Origin: Cristatella mucedo
Taxonomy: Eukaryota > Bryozoa > Phylactolaemata > Cristatellidae
Assembly: GCA_009760855.2 (NCBI GenBank)
Contig: WPIO01000004.1
Location: 8,632,001-8,696,000, forward strand
Reading direction: 5' to 3'
Length of the DNA stretch: 64,000 nt
The notes under the pieces were generated by a model. That model was not told the origin of the DNA. It searched no databases and saw nothing but the letters and a program-made list of their open reading frames with translations. Shown one piece after another: positions 34,845-45,648 of this stretch. Numbering within the stretch: position 1 is the first letter of the stretch; each line of letters opens with the position of its first letter. The position numbers and the translations under genes were made by a program.

Positions 34845-35665
34845 CCTCTGCAACTTAACATTCACTAAATCTTTGTGACCTTGTGGAGTTAGAGATGGAG
34901 AAAAATATATTACATTACATCACATAAGAGATCATGTCTGTCGCGCTAACCACCAAGCTGTGCATAATGTGGTACAACGTGTGACCCTGCTGATCACACG
35001 GCTATAAGTATCTGGACTGTAATGAAGACTGTGCTGGAGATATCAAATAATTTTGTAAACTGTTGCTACAACTATTAATACCAAAATTCGCTTTCTAGAA
35101 TTAAACATCTATGCTGATTTGCACTGGATTGATTGTCTTTGCATTGCTTTTGAATAGGTACATCCTCTTTACTCAGTTATAACAAGACCCCGTGAGACAG
35201 AGCATTAATATGCCTGCTGATGCTCTTAGCTGAACTGCTACACCATTTGCAGTCTCCTCGTGCCCTCAGGTGAACAATGGAAGATAATTAACTGTTCTTT
35301 TCCTATGCTAAAAGTCAGTTAGCGACAGAAGCTTTTAATCTTCAAGTCCAAGATAGGGGGACACACTTTTACAATTCCTATAAACCGAGATCTACTGTCC
35401 TGCCGCCGACTGTGACACTGGTTTTCCAGCCGACCTGAAATGCTACTTCCATGCTACTCACTTCCTCGAACGTCCTCCAGGTAGATTTATATGCTTCTTA
35501 CTTTCTCTTTATAGCTTGAGATGAATAATGTTGGCTACGGTATGTGCACCAAATGCCACTTAGGCTTTTAATGCACTATAGAAGACTCTCCTTCAGAACA
35601 CCCACTTGGTCTTTGTGGCTTGGTGAAGTTACAAACGGTGATGCATACTTACACTAAGCATGCTT
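34845..35665 (+). mobile_element. LINE B remains
   Basis: A LINE B-type tail with 'gtggagttagagatggag' and an ATTAC repeat (34845-34925) is followed at 35160-35665 by a second decayed LINE B body (for example 'gttagcgacagaagctttta', 'gcacctaggcttttaatg'-type end). Both are heavily diverged from the 17.8-kb copy. Confidence 0.6.
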
Positions 35666-35824
35666 TTATGTTTTGCTTTTTAAGTCAACGAAGTTACAGT
35701 TCGGTCCCATGGTTAGGAAGGCACTTCCATTAACGAGATTGCTAGCAAAAGAGTAGCCATTGGCTGACGAAACGACAAGAAGTCACCAGGCATAAGGGAT
35801 TGATCTTTTTGTGCGTTTTGGCAG

Positions 35825-35986
35825 GAAAAGCGCAGCCGGATGCTGCACCTATCATTTTACGACGACGAAAGACGGCTGAAAATGCTCTACATTAAACTCT
35901 GCAAGAGCTTGCCATCATATGGCTGTCAGCTGTATATGGTTCGGGAGCTGCTGAGTGGATCGAGCACCAGTCGCTATTGCCGTAGG
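35825..35986 (+). CDS. Exon 10: FERM F2 lobe, last helices (talin-like)
   Basis: The exon lies between gtgcgttttggcag and cgtagg|gtaagc, phase 0 at both ends, 54 codons. Its core, LKMLYIKLCKSLPSYG followed by CQLYMVRELLSG, corresponds closely to the talin segment at the end of F2 and first strand of F3 (tyrosine, 'VKLARSLKTYG'-type helix, then 'FFLVKE'). In talin this junction leads directly into the 'RLLGI' strand, and here exon 11 supplies RRLLGV. The known role of this module is binding of phosphoinositides and NPxY-type tails at the membrane; whether those functions are kept here is inference. Skipping this symmetric exon would remove the F2-F3 junction without a frameshift. Confidence 0.88.
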
Positions 35987-36879
35987 GTAAGCTTGTGGCG
36001 TTGCACCCGAAATGCACTGCACTCCACACTGACGTTTGGGCCGACTGTGTTTGCAACTCATGCTGTCGTCACTACATCTGCTATCCCGATCTGCTCATGT
36101 TAGTTTGCACATATCAGCCCCACCCTGACATGCTATGCTGCAGAGCAGTGCAGTGCAATTCTTCTCTGCTCGAATTGCCTGCGTTCATGGTCCTTCGACC
36201 GCTATGCAGCAGGAAAAAACAGTGGCGAGGCCCAGATACAAAACTTAAATCCTACCAAAGAAGAAAACAGATGAGCCTATCTAGGTTTTTTCTGCAGTGT
36301 GATTCTGGCTGCCGTATAGTTAACCAATGGAAGCTGCCTGCATGCTCCGGAGTGATCTTGAATCAGAGCCAGCTTCAAACTTCCCCCTTACAGATTACGT
36401 TCGTTTTAGCCTGAGTTCTGCCTTTACCGAATTTGCTGCTGTGTTTGTTCATCGTACAACTCGTCGCGACTACAAAGCTCGCGCATCGGGCTCAATCGTG
36501 AGCTTAGCTTGAACGGTTAAATTTGGCTTATTAAGCAGCCGAAATTGCATAGGCAAATCAGTAATTTGGCTCAAGAATCTATTGCTGGGCTTCACCTTCA
36601 ATAAACAAGAAGGTAGAGTTAAGCCCGGCTCTAGCCTTTTTCGGTGTATGCTGGCTCAACCAGAACACCTTTGGCACTGAAACCCCAGATTAGTCCACGT
36701 ATCGATGGTACCTACGACCATCAACATGGCATGTTTTCTTGTTTGCTTGGCCACACATCACCACTTTCTCCACCATAGATCATGCATGGTGGAAGTTCTC
36801 GGGACTGGTTTCGAGTCAGCTGCTGGCAACAAGTTTGAAGCACTTCAACTGTAATAGGCATCATGTTGCTGTCTTTTAG
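35987..36879 (+). other. Intron 10
   Basis: No repeat family or exon recognised. The open frames at 35995-36512 have no recognisable motifs. Confidence 0.6.
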
Positions 36880-37171
36880 AGACGCCGGCTGCTTGGAGTG
36901 TCGAGAAGTGATGTCTTACTCTTCGATCCTAAGACTAATTTCATTGTTCAGCGGGAGCCCGTTCTCGGGCTCGAGTCTTGGAGTACCGACGGAAAGCAGA
37001 CTTCGTCGCACAAAGTGGTGACGCTATGCTTTCACGGCACGAAGCCTTGGATTCTGCAAACACAATCACCCGACGACTACAGGTCGCTGACCGGTTTTCT
37101 GTGGGAGCTGCTAGATTTCGAGGGCCATGCCTTGAATTTTGTGCCTTCACAGAAAGACAGCTCGGGATCTG
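36880..37171 (+). CDS. Exon 11: FERM F3 (PTB-like) lobe, talin-like
   Basis: The exon starts after ttgctgtcttttag (phase 0) and ends at ggatctg|gtatgt (phase 1). It encodes RRLLGVSRSDVLLFDPKT, a strand-loop-strand section with WSTDGKQ, then VVTLCFHGTKPWILQTQS and a C-terminal helix DYRSLTGFLWELLD. This is the order of a PTB/PH-fold F3 lobe and resembles talin F3 strand by strand. The tail after the helix is polar. If the donor is not used, the frame meets a stop two codons later (GGT ATG TAG at 37171-37179), so intron retention would give a protein ending after the FERM domain. Spliced, the leftover G plus AT of exon 12 makes Asp and continues into the RasGEF. Confidence 0.87.
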
Positions 37172-37698
37172 GTATGTAGTATGCAATTTGGTATTCTGCA
37201 GAAATGCAGAGGTATGACCAGCTAACCACAGATTATTTCCTAATGCTCTCAAGTCCTACCACTCCTCTCACAGAGTCTCGGCAACTCCGGACGATCGTTA
37301 CCACTCATGGGTTACAGAGAAAACCCAGTCATAATAGATACATTTGAATTTCGTATGCACTAGCTGTCTGAAACCTTGGAAATGGCCATTCCAGTTTGAT
37401 GCTCCTTTAGAAGCTTTTTCCACATGTTTATCGACACGGGTGAGCTTTTCAGACTTGAGCCTTTTGGGGTTGGAGGTAGTAGTTTCAAAATCCATGAGCA
37501 GTGAGACATGTTTCTTTTGAGGGCCACGAGTTTCTTTGGGGCATTTAAAAAGCCATCTCTAGATCACAAGAATGTAAGTAACTTGTGTTGATTCTCCATT
37601 CTACCATTTTCATCCAAGGCAATTTAATGAATAGTGGCCTGGCATCTATACGATTACATCAAGTCATCAGATATTGCTAACAAGTTCGAAATGAGATT

Positions 37699-37911
37699 TA
37701 GAGTTGGTTTGGCCTACTGGTTAAGGTGCTGGTCTTTAACGACCGAGGTTATGGTATTTATATATATTTGTACATTTATATTATATTATATTTGTAGTTA
37801 ATGTAGCTGTATTTGATGACCGAAGTCATGTGCTCAAGCCCCGTGGTATATGTGAACCCTCTGAATAGAGATTAGGTTCTTTTATGGCGCTAAAACAATG
37901 AATCATATAAC
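37699..37911 (+). mobile_element. SINE A copy with internal insertion
   Basis: Head (gagttggtttggcctactgg) and 3' end are SINE A, but about 70 bp of A/T-rich sequence (37753-37820) interrupts the box B side, with 'gaccgaggttatg' and 'gaccgaagtcatg' on either side suggesting a short duplication. Confidence 0.75.
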
Positions 37912-39360
37912 CATTGTGGAGGAACTTCCTGCTACGGGTTTGCAATGACCTTCTGAAGAATGCTGGTCAGGGCAGGGCCTCTTTAATAGCTCTCCTAGAT
38001 CTCTTAGCAGCATTTCACACGATTGACAATCAGATCCTTTTTGGAGCACCTCTGGACACTCCCAGGTATCACTGGCCTCGTGCTAAACTATGTTAGTTCC
38101 TACCACATTTCGAGATGTAGGTCAGAGTGTAGATATAAATGGCTATTGGTCATCGGGGAGCCCTCAAAGTATAAGGGTACCTAAGGACTCGATATCGGGC
38201 ACCTTCTTCTTACTGTCTAGATTCTTTCCCTGGCAGATGTCACATCGCTAAACACGATCTCGGCTTGCATCGCTGCATCGGCGACACTCAGCTCTACCTA
38301 TCCTTGGACCTTTCTAACCCTTGCTCTGATTTCGATTCATTTAATTCCCTTGTAGCCTGAAATTACAACATTCTAATTGGATGACTTCTAACTTCCTGAA
38401 GCTTAAGATAAGACCGGCCCAATAGTGGTTGGCAACCCTAGTGTCACCCTCACTTTGGAAGTCCTCACCTTAAAGATTGCTTCATCTAGCATCACTCTTG
38501 TGACCTCTGCCCACAATCTAGGTGTGCATTTCCAAAGCGACTTGTCCTACTTGGATGAGAATATTTCCTTACCTTTTAAGTCGGCCTACTTTCAGCTGAG
38601 GAACATTGTGAAAAGTGGAGGTCTGCTTAGGAAGAGTGTGACATCCAAATTGGCACACACGTTTGTAGCATCGCATCTACATTACACCAATCCTCTTGAT
38701 TCGTGACCACCAGACTGTGTCCTTAATCAGCTGCAACTGGTAAACGACTTAGCAAATCGCTCGGTCAGTCGTCAACGGCATTGCTGTTGCAAAACGCCAC
38801 TTCTGTCTGAGCTTCACTGGCTCCCTGTCAAGAATCAGATCAACTTCAATACCTTCTCTCTGGCTTACATGTCACTTCCCTCGCTTGTGCCAGTCTACCT
38901 CTCCGATCTCATTGCTCCCCCGATGTGCTCTTGCTCCATCCACTTATTGACTGCCTTGTCAGCTTGCCTTTTCAGACACTAAATTGAAATCTTTTGCTGA
39001 TCGGGCCTGCAGCCTGTGTGCACCAAAAGTGTGAAACTCAGTTCCGGCTTCGGTAACCACCTTCAATGACTTTACATCATTTAAGTCTCAGCCAAAGACG
39101 AATCTGCTCAGCTCAGCTTTTCCTGCTTGGACTGTTTTTGTATACTTTCCATGCTTGCCTGTACATGATTTAGTGGCTGTTACTTCCCGAGTCCTACCAA
39201 CCGGAAGCCCCAGGTGGCTTCTCGCTTGCCTTTGTTTGCTTGCCTAAGCATGATACATTGCTCTTGTTATTCACTCTTGGTTATTGCCTCCCTTGCATCA
39301 ACTTGTGAAATACCTAAATCGAGATTCGGTTCTCTTGGGGTGGTATAAAAAAGACCTTTT
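37912..39360 (+). mobile_element. Old LINE A-related copy
   Basis: Decayed LINE with recognisable 'LLDLLAAFHTID' (motif A) near 38000, a motif C relic ('gcgacactcagctctac') near 38280, the IASSSITLVTSAHNLGVHFQ block (38485-38545), and a late 3' end at 39305-39350. Several frameshifts and stops. It is a different subfamily or much older than the young copies. Confidence 0.8.
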
Positions 39361-39855
39361 TGCTATTATTATTGTGTTCTACATGGTGGCAGATTTTCCA
39401 GCCATATTTGCATATATATGCATTAATAGAAATGACCAGCAAATGACACTGGGCCACTTCAACTGATGCTTTCGTTGCCCTGCTTGTGATTGATCTGTTG
39501 ATAAGGAAAAGCTCTTCTAAAAATATGCTGGCGAAGCCAGTTTGAGTCTGGCTGTCTACATAAATTTACTTTAACTTTACGAGGCCGTTGAAGATCACGT
39601 GATCAACCACAAGCACAACAAATCCTTGCAGTATGGCTGCCTCTACCGTGGCTGTAAATTTGTTTGGATTATAGAAGGGTTTTCTAAGATACGAGGCATA
39701 CTAAAGTTGTACGAAGCACGTCAAAATATTTCCTGAAAGCCCAAAAACGAGCCTATATTCTACTTGCATGTATTCGTTAAGTGTTATGTAATTGCACCAC
39801 GATTCTATCCTTGTCTAGCCTGGCAAAAACGCCACAAGCTTCTGCATCGTTTGTT

Positions 39856-40034
39856 CTATTAGCTCACTAGGTAAGGCGGTTGCTTTTCACGACCTCGGCC
39901 CGGAGGTCGTGGGTTCGAATCCTTCGGTGTGGCGATCCTTTGTTGCCACTGCAAGCGGTGGTGATAGCCGTAAAGGCACTTCTGTCGCTATACAAAAAGA
40001 GGCTGTTAAATCAGCTAGTATTTATTTATTTATT
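39856..40034 (+). mobile_element. SINE B copy, well preserved
   Basis: Box A-like 'agctcactaggtaaggcgg', box B 'gtgggttcgaatccttcgg', 'gccactgcaagcggtggtga', 'cttctgtcgctatacaaaaa' and an ATTT-repeat tail. The head looks like an alanine-type tRNA, but no acceptor-stem closure was found. Confidence 0.88.
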
Positions 40035-40607
40035 GCGGCACATTCCACCGAGCCTGAGTTTTACTCAAAAGGTCAGCTACTGGTGTAGTCCGAACACTCA
40101 GCTTCAGCCACCTGTCGATATTGCTCCATGGTCGTCTTACGGGGTTCAAATCAGACCAGTGGTTGGGCCACCACACTGCCATCAAACAAGGATTCTCCAA
40201 AAATAATGAATAGGCTCTATCCTCAAAAAGTGAAACATTGCTTAGCTAGCAGCTTGATCTGTACGACACTACTCACACGATCTCCTCGTGGTATGCACTG
40301 TGGCAGTAGGCATCCTTCTAAGAGATGGCTTGCAGCAGTGGAACAAAACGTTAATGCCTAAGCAGGTAGTTGAAGACTGGCCTCATTGCGAGAGAGAAGC
40401 ATGCTAACGTCAACAGGAGCCCGGTCTCTGCTATCTCACGTGCACTTTTTGCAGTTTGCCAGTTTCATTTGATAATTTTGATGAGGACCGTTTAACAATA
40501 GCTTCTAGACTACTGCTGTTGCTGCGTACTGTCCATGCCAATGCTGTTGACATCAGACAAACTGCTGCTCTTGAACTGAACCTGATCTACTAGCCCTCTT
40601 TGTCTAG

Positions 40608-40870
40608 ATAAACTGAAGAGGCACCTGACAGGTCAGTTCCTGCTTCACGTCGGCTACAGTAAGACGTCGAGCTATGGCAAAGAGCTCGAATGCCTCTCGA
40701 GGCTTATCGCTTTTCCAGAGGAAGTGGCGTTGCGGCTAGCTGCATCGGAATCGTCGATATTTCGGCACGTACCACCATCTGCATACGTTAGGCACTTGAC
40801 CGTTGATCTGTCAGACGTACGAGGAGAGATCTTGGGAACAGTTGGAAGCCTTCTTCAAAGGTTCATAGAG
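40608..40870 (+). CDS. plce1: Exon 12: start of CDC25/RasGEF domain of PLC-epsilon
   Basis: A good acceptor (ccctctttgtctag) and phase match to exon 11 open this exon; it ends at atagag|gtcagt in phase 0. The first ~25 residues (LTGQFLLHVGYSKTSS) resemble the segment just before the CDC25 domain in vertebrate PLC-epsilon. LIAFPEEVALRLAASESSI and FRHVPPSAYVRHLTVDL are the first helices of a RasGEF catalytic domain, closely matching PLC-epsilon, which also has an 'FPEEVA' start. The end (LLQRFIE) runs into the VSTW motif of exon 13. In vertebrates this domain acts as a Rap1 guanine nucleotide exchange factor. Confidence 0.9.
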
Positions 40871-43382
40871 GTCAGTCTTTAGGAGCAACTGCATGCAATT
40901 TCCCTGTATTCTTCTTTTGCTGCTTGCATGCAAATGAATGAATTGTTGACTCACCAGCTAGGCTGGCCACATAGGCGGTACTGATTGGATTTTCACTGTG
41001 GCCAAAATGAAGTTTATTTACCCATTGGACAGTTCGAGTATTGAGTTGTGCCAAAGGAACAAGACAGCTCCTGCCGAGAAGCCGTAGGAGTACTAATGTG
41101 GCAGTCGCATTAAGTGATAGTTTGATTAGCCTAGCGAGTCGCATGACAAATGCACTGTGAACTTTCCAGCCTCAATTTCGATCTCTGGATGCACCGGATG
41201 CTCTGACCCACATTTTTGGCCCACGTCTGCTGCTTTTTTGCTGCTCGCTTGTTGGATGCTTTTGTCTCGATATGAGAGGCGATGCAGTTCTAAATTTTAC
41301 ATCGCAATACTCTTCTCACTGGCCAAGTAAAGCCTGGGAACTCGGTGTTATGGGTAGGTCACGCAAAAGTTCATCGCTAATTGAATAACATCAAGTCGAG
41401 ACGCACTTGGCTGACGCAAGTCGAGACACACTTGGCTGACGCAAGTCGTGCTGGGCAACACACCCCCTCAGTTTCGTTGTGCAATCTTGTGCTGGCTGCA
41501 TAAGGCACGTGAGTAGGAGCTGCCTGGTAGCATCCAGGAGCCTAATTTGCTCAGAAAATGGCATGTCTCCTTGCACTTCACGTCGGTTCAAATAGTTGGG
41601 AAGCATGTCGAGTGGCAGGCAACCAGATGCAGAAGTGAATCCAAGTGAATTGTGAACATGACAGACAGATTGGGCGACATTCTGATGATCCTCAGAATAA
41701 GAGCAGCACTGGGGCACTGGAGTCTGGATGTAGTATTCAGAAATGTACTCTCGAGAGCACTGTTGGAGATCAAGTTTTTTACGGTTTTGGAAAGTTATTT
41801 GCATATCTTTCAACTTTTCAGCCAGCACTCGGTGTATGTTTATGATGAGAATTGAAGTAGAAAAAACCTGCTTTCTTTTGGCTGTGTGTAGCACATGGAG
41901 CAGAGTGTTTTCTTTTTGAGGTTGTGTGAAGGCTCTCATTGTGGGTGGGGTTATTTCCAAGCAAGAGTAATTCTATATATTGGCAAAACAGTAACTGATA
42001 ATTTCTATTTGAATGTCTCTGCCGCATTAATCATGCAACACTCTGTAGTATTCCAGAGCGGTTGCACCATTTGGTAAACAGATGTTATTAATACCGAAGC
42101 ACTTAGCATTAGAGACAACGTTAAACAATCATAAATGCAGGTGTCTTACTAAGCTGTTGGATTAAATGTCTTATACCTTCGGTTGACATTTTAATGTATA
42201 GGCGAGGTTTAATTTGAACTGCGTTTTCTCTCGCGATCATGCAGAATTTCTTCGGGAGATACTGAAGTTCGTCCAAATCCACCAATTAGTGACATGCGGA
42301 GTTTTTGATGATACAGATATCTCCTATTGCTTTGTATGCATAAGGCAAATTAAATTTATTTTAAAATCTAAATACACCTAATTCATGCACCATATTAACA
42401 CTCATATAGATATGTGTAGGTAGTTATGTTTGTTTAATATATTTATATGTTCATCATCTTAATACATTATATACATATGCAGCCATGCTATTGTCAATAA
42501 CGTTTGAGAGGTACTTCATTATTGCCTGCCTGATTGTATTGCAAAATCTCAGGTTAAGAGTCTATTGACTAATGACATTGCTTGATACCACTGGCTTTTC
42601 TAGCACATTTGTCAGACGCATCAATATCCAAGGCTTTACCTTTGGCTTTGCTTTTAGCTTTAGCTTATAATTGTGCTTACAATATTTATCCTGATCCCTA
42701 AAGGAAATATCAGCAAACCAACTTATACATTTTACTTGTAGCTTACTGAACTTTCGGTGTTATCATTCAGTCGTAACCACTACTCTGCAATTCCTTGCTC
42801 ATTCTACTGACACTTAACGTTTGATCATCTCTGAGTCTTGCACCATTTAGGTAGGTGTGTGCAAGCTAGGCTTGTAGCTAGTGCTAACTGCAACTGCTGC
42901 TCCATTCTTGACTACTGCCTCACTTGTTTCTATCCGTGCCTTGTGATTACGATAATTAAATTGCTACATTTTGGTATCGATAGCATCCACTGCTTGTAGC
43001 ATGACATAGCAGGGTTCAAGCATCTTCAGTATTTTTGCATGATAGAAGTTCAACAAATATGATCCACCTCGTATCTTATCAGTTGCCTACAGGTTCCAAA
43101 TACGCGCCACTAGTGCTAATCAGTGCTGCAGGACATGTGAATTTTACACATTGGGCTGTTTCTTAAAATGCTTTGCTCTCGTCTGCCATTTCTTAGCCAT
43201 TAGTCTTAGGCACGTGACTGAATGTAGTCTTCATCCACGTGCGCATAGATCGACAATGAGTGTTGTTTTGTTGAAGTTTATTGGCCGTGCCCTCTCTTAA
43301 ATACATCAATGAGTTTTGTGCATTCGATCGAGCCCACCGTTCGCAAGCCCAGGATCATGATGGCTACATTTCGTGTCACTAG
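40871..43382 (+). other. Intron 12
   Basis: No mobile element recognised. A ~26-bp tandem duplication ('gacgcaagtcgagac' with 'cacttggctgac') lies at 41395-41450. A 189-codon minus-strand open frame (41391-41960) has no recognisable motif. Confidence 0.55.
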
Positions 43383-43528
43383 GTCAGCACCTGGATAACT
43401 CAGCTGATTGTTACGCAGTCGAATAGTGAAGAGAGAAGAAGAGTCGCCGTCTCTGTAATCCGCCTCGTAAAAGCTTGCTTGAATCTGGGCAACTTTCATG
43501 GTGCAGCAGAGGTAGTTGCTGGTTTGAG
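43383..43528 (+). CDS. plce1: Exon 13: CDC25/RasGEF domain, helical core
   Basis: This exon lies between ttcgtgtcactag and ggtttgag|gtaagc, entering in phase 0 and leaving in phase 2. It encodes VSTWITQLI, EERRRVAVSVIRLVKACL and LNLGNFHGAAEVVAGL. These are the conserved RasGEF helices: the tryptophan helix, the 'E-R' helix and the 'N-F-N/H-x-x-x-E' helix found in SOS and PLC-epsilon. With exon 12 it gives the RFIE-VSTW junction expected for PLC-epsilon. A 73-codon open frame on the opposite strand (43278-43499) is only its shadow. The exon is short and has no ATG, so simple ORF listing misses it. Confidence 0.93.
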
Positions 43529-44040
43529 GTAAGCATGAAACATCACCTTGAGTATGCTAGGATTGTGCTAGTGCGGGCATACATGCTATTGTGATTGTGT
43601 CATTGAATCATTAGAATTGAATTATTAGGCTTGTTTGAGCTTACTTAAAAATGTCGACTTTTAAAAATGTCGACGCTGCTAACAGGCTGATGTGCCAAAA
43701 ACCACGAAGGTAGACAGGCTTTGGTCTTTGCTACACAAAGCAATTTGCAATTGTGAAAAACCTTGACCATAGTTCCAATTACTGTCCTTTAAATTTTTAT
43801 ACTGCATTGATAGAATGTTTTTACCAATTCTATTTTCCTTTAATCTAGTCCTCTTTGTAGTTTAGCGAAGGATTTAGTAGTATTGATGTCAGCAGCAACA
43901 GTCATCCGAGGGGCCTTTAAAGTATGGGGTACCCCAGGGGTCTATCCTTGGTTCACGTCTTTTCACAATTTATACTCTTCCTCTTGCAGATTTAATCACC
44001 AAGTACGATCTCTAGGCTTTAATTTTTACATATAAACATT

Positions 44041-44159
44041 TAATTAGTTTTCACGGCACCCTAAGAAAGTTTAATTTTTGTCCAGGTGATTCACAAACGC
44101 TTCAGGGTATGAGCCCATGACTGTGGTCTTCAAAGACAAGCATCACACCCTAGGTCAAA
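44041..44159 (-). mobile_element. SINE A copy nested in LINE A
   Basis: Inverted hairpin (acggcaccctaagaaagttt) and box-like regions on the minus strand, diverged. Confidence 0.75.
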
Positions 44160-44179
44160 TGATAATAATTATAATAATA

Positions 44180-44336
44180 ATATAATTCGTTTGTATAGCA
44201 CCCTAACAGAACTTAATATCAATCCAGGTGCTTCGCATACACAAGATGGCTCGAGCCTGCGGCCTCGGTCGTACAGTTGAGCACATTGACCTTGGTCTTT
44301 AAAGGCAAGCACCTTAACCCTTGGGCCAAATCAAAT
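44180..44336 (-). mobile_element. SINE A copy nested in LINE A
   Basis: Second minus-strand SINE in the same LINE, with tail 'tataattcgtttgtatagca' and head 'accttaacccttgggccaaa'. An internal duplication of the 'gcacattgaccttg' region makes it longer than usual. Confidence 0.82.
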
Positions 44337-44629
44337 CCGCACAGCTGTACCTGTGCTTTGATCCCACCCTGCCTTCCAGCATGCCGAACTCTCTCAACTC
44401 ATAGGCAGCACATATTGCTGATGACATTGTCACGTGGGTGGCAGCAAACCTTCTCATATTGAATGACCAGAAAACCCACAGTTACAAGTTATGGGCAAGC
44501 TGTTATGTTGCTCAGATATTGGAAAACCTATTCCTCTAAATGGTCAAGCACATATCCTGCAGCTTATGCATGCAATTTGGGTGTCCTGTTTCAAAGTCTG
44601 CCTACTTTCAGCTAGATACCAAAGAAAAA

Positions 44630-44675
44630 ATACTACTACTACTATTACTAATAATAATAATAATAATAATAATAC
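44630..44675. repeat. (ACT)n/(AAT)n short repeat with duplicated flank
   Basis: About 15 triplets of ACT then AAT. The flanking 'ctttcagctagatac' occurs on both sides (44605 and 44677), indicating a local duplication. Confidence 0.85.
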
Positions 44676-45608
44676 TTTCAGCTAGATACTAAAGAAAAAT
44701 GTTAGGTCTGCTTCTAAGGTAAGCATACCATAACCAAGCTAGTTCAGGCATTTGCGCCATCCTGTCACAGCTTTCGTAAGTCACCACTCCCAGGTTTTCT
44801 TGTTCGCGCAATAAGAGGCTTTCAGTTGGTGCTAAACTCTTGCAGTTAGGCTTGCCTATTGTGAACGTTGCAACTGTGGCATTGCATCATTTCTCACCGA
44901 CACCTACACTGGCTTCCTATCAAGCAGCATTTCAACTTTAAGGTTTTGTCATTCACTTTAAGTTCCCTTCATTCTCTTGCTCTGTCCTGTCAATTTTTTT
45001 CTCAATCATGCTAGGCATTGTATCACCTGGTCTTCTAACTCTAGTCGATTACGTATGCCTCGAAGCAATCTCAAATCCTTTGGAGACCGTGCCTTCAGTT
45101 CTCAGGCTCCCTAAGCCCGGAATTTACGTCAGACCTAAGTCACAACATCCTATGATTTGACTGTAATTAAAAAGGAGTTAAGCACGAACCTGATTGTCAA
45201 AGCATTTGCTGGGTTCATTGGGAATTGTATTTTGTGTGCTCCTGCATGCTAACACTTGCATGATATTTCTTACTAATTGATCTCAAATGTAAATGTAAAT
45301 GCCTAGAGAGGTCTAGTTCTCTATGCAAATATCATATTAGAACTATTAGTAAGTAATTATGGGCTAAATCCTGATAATAGACTCTGCATTTAATTTTAAA
45401 AAGTGGCTCGCTAAAGCTCAACTTGTTGATGATGGCTTTGGTTCCACCACGATTATAACAAGCGTACATGTATTTTGTTGTTTGAAGAGATAGTTTGCTT
45501 TCCACGGTTTTATAACTGTTAGGCTGCTCCATTCTTATATTACGACACGATAGTCGAGAGCTACATTTGCCAGAAGTAGCTTAGAATGGTGATGGCGAAA
45601 TTGCTTCT

Positions 45609-45616
<8 letters not shown>

Positions 45617-45648
<32 letters not shown>

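Larger units (their letters stand above)
33323..35824 (+). other. Intron 9
   Basis: Mosaic of old LINE A pieces in both orientations (34090-34840) and LINE B remains (34845-35665). The 33323-34080 part shows nothing recognised. Confidence 0.6.
37172..40607 (+). other. Intron 11 (between FERM and RasGEF exons)
   Basis: Contains a SINE A with an internal insertion, an old LINE A copy and a SINE B. I see no terminal exon, CpG block or start exon that would indicate a gene boundary here. 37180-37690, 39365-39850 and 40040-40600 hold nothing recognised. Confidence 0.6.
43860..45320 (+). mobile_element. Old LINE A copy interrupted by two SINE A copies
   Basis: The left part (43860-44033) keeps a PQGSILG-type segment (motif B relic) and ends after the 'LGFNFY' relic. 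The right part (44337-45320) resumes at 'QLYLCFDP' and runs through the C-terminal region, 3' UTR and a decayed hairpin. The split point is inside motif C. Many frameshifts. Confidence 0.85.

Noticed and set aside
37172-40607. Gene boundary between a FERM gene and a PLC-epsilon gene
   Set aside because: No start exon, CpG block or terminal exon was seen here and the phases join exons 11 and 12; RNA data could still overturn this.
43278-43499. 73-codon minus-strand frame
   Set aside because: Shadow of RasGEF exon 13, which is on the plus strand.
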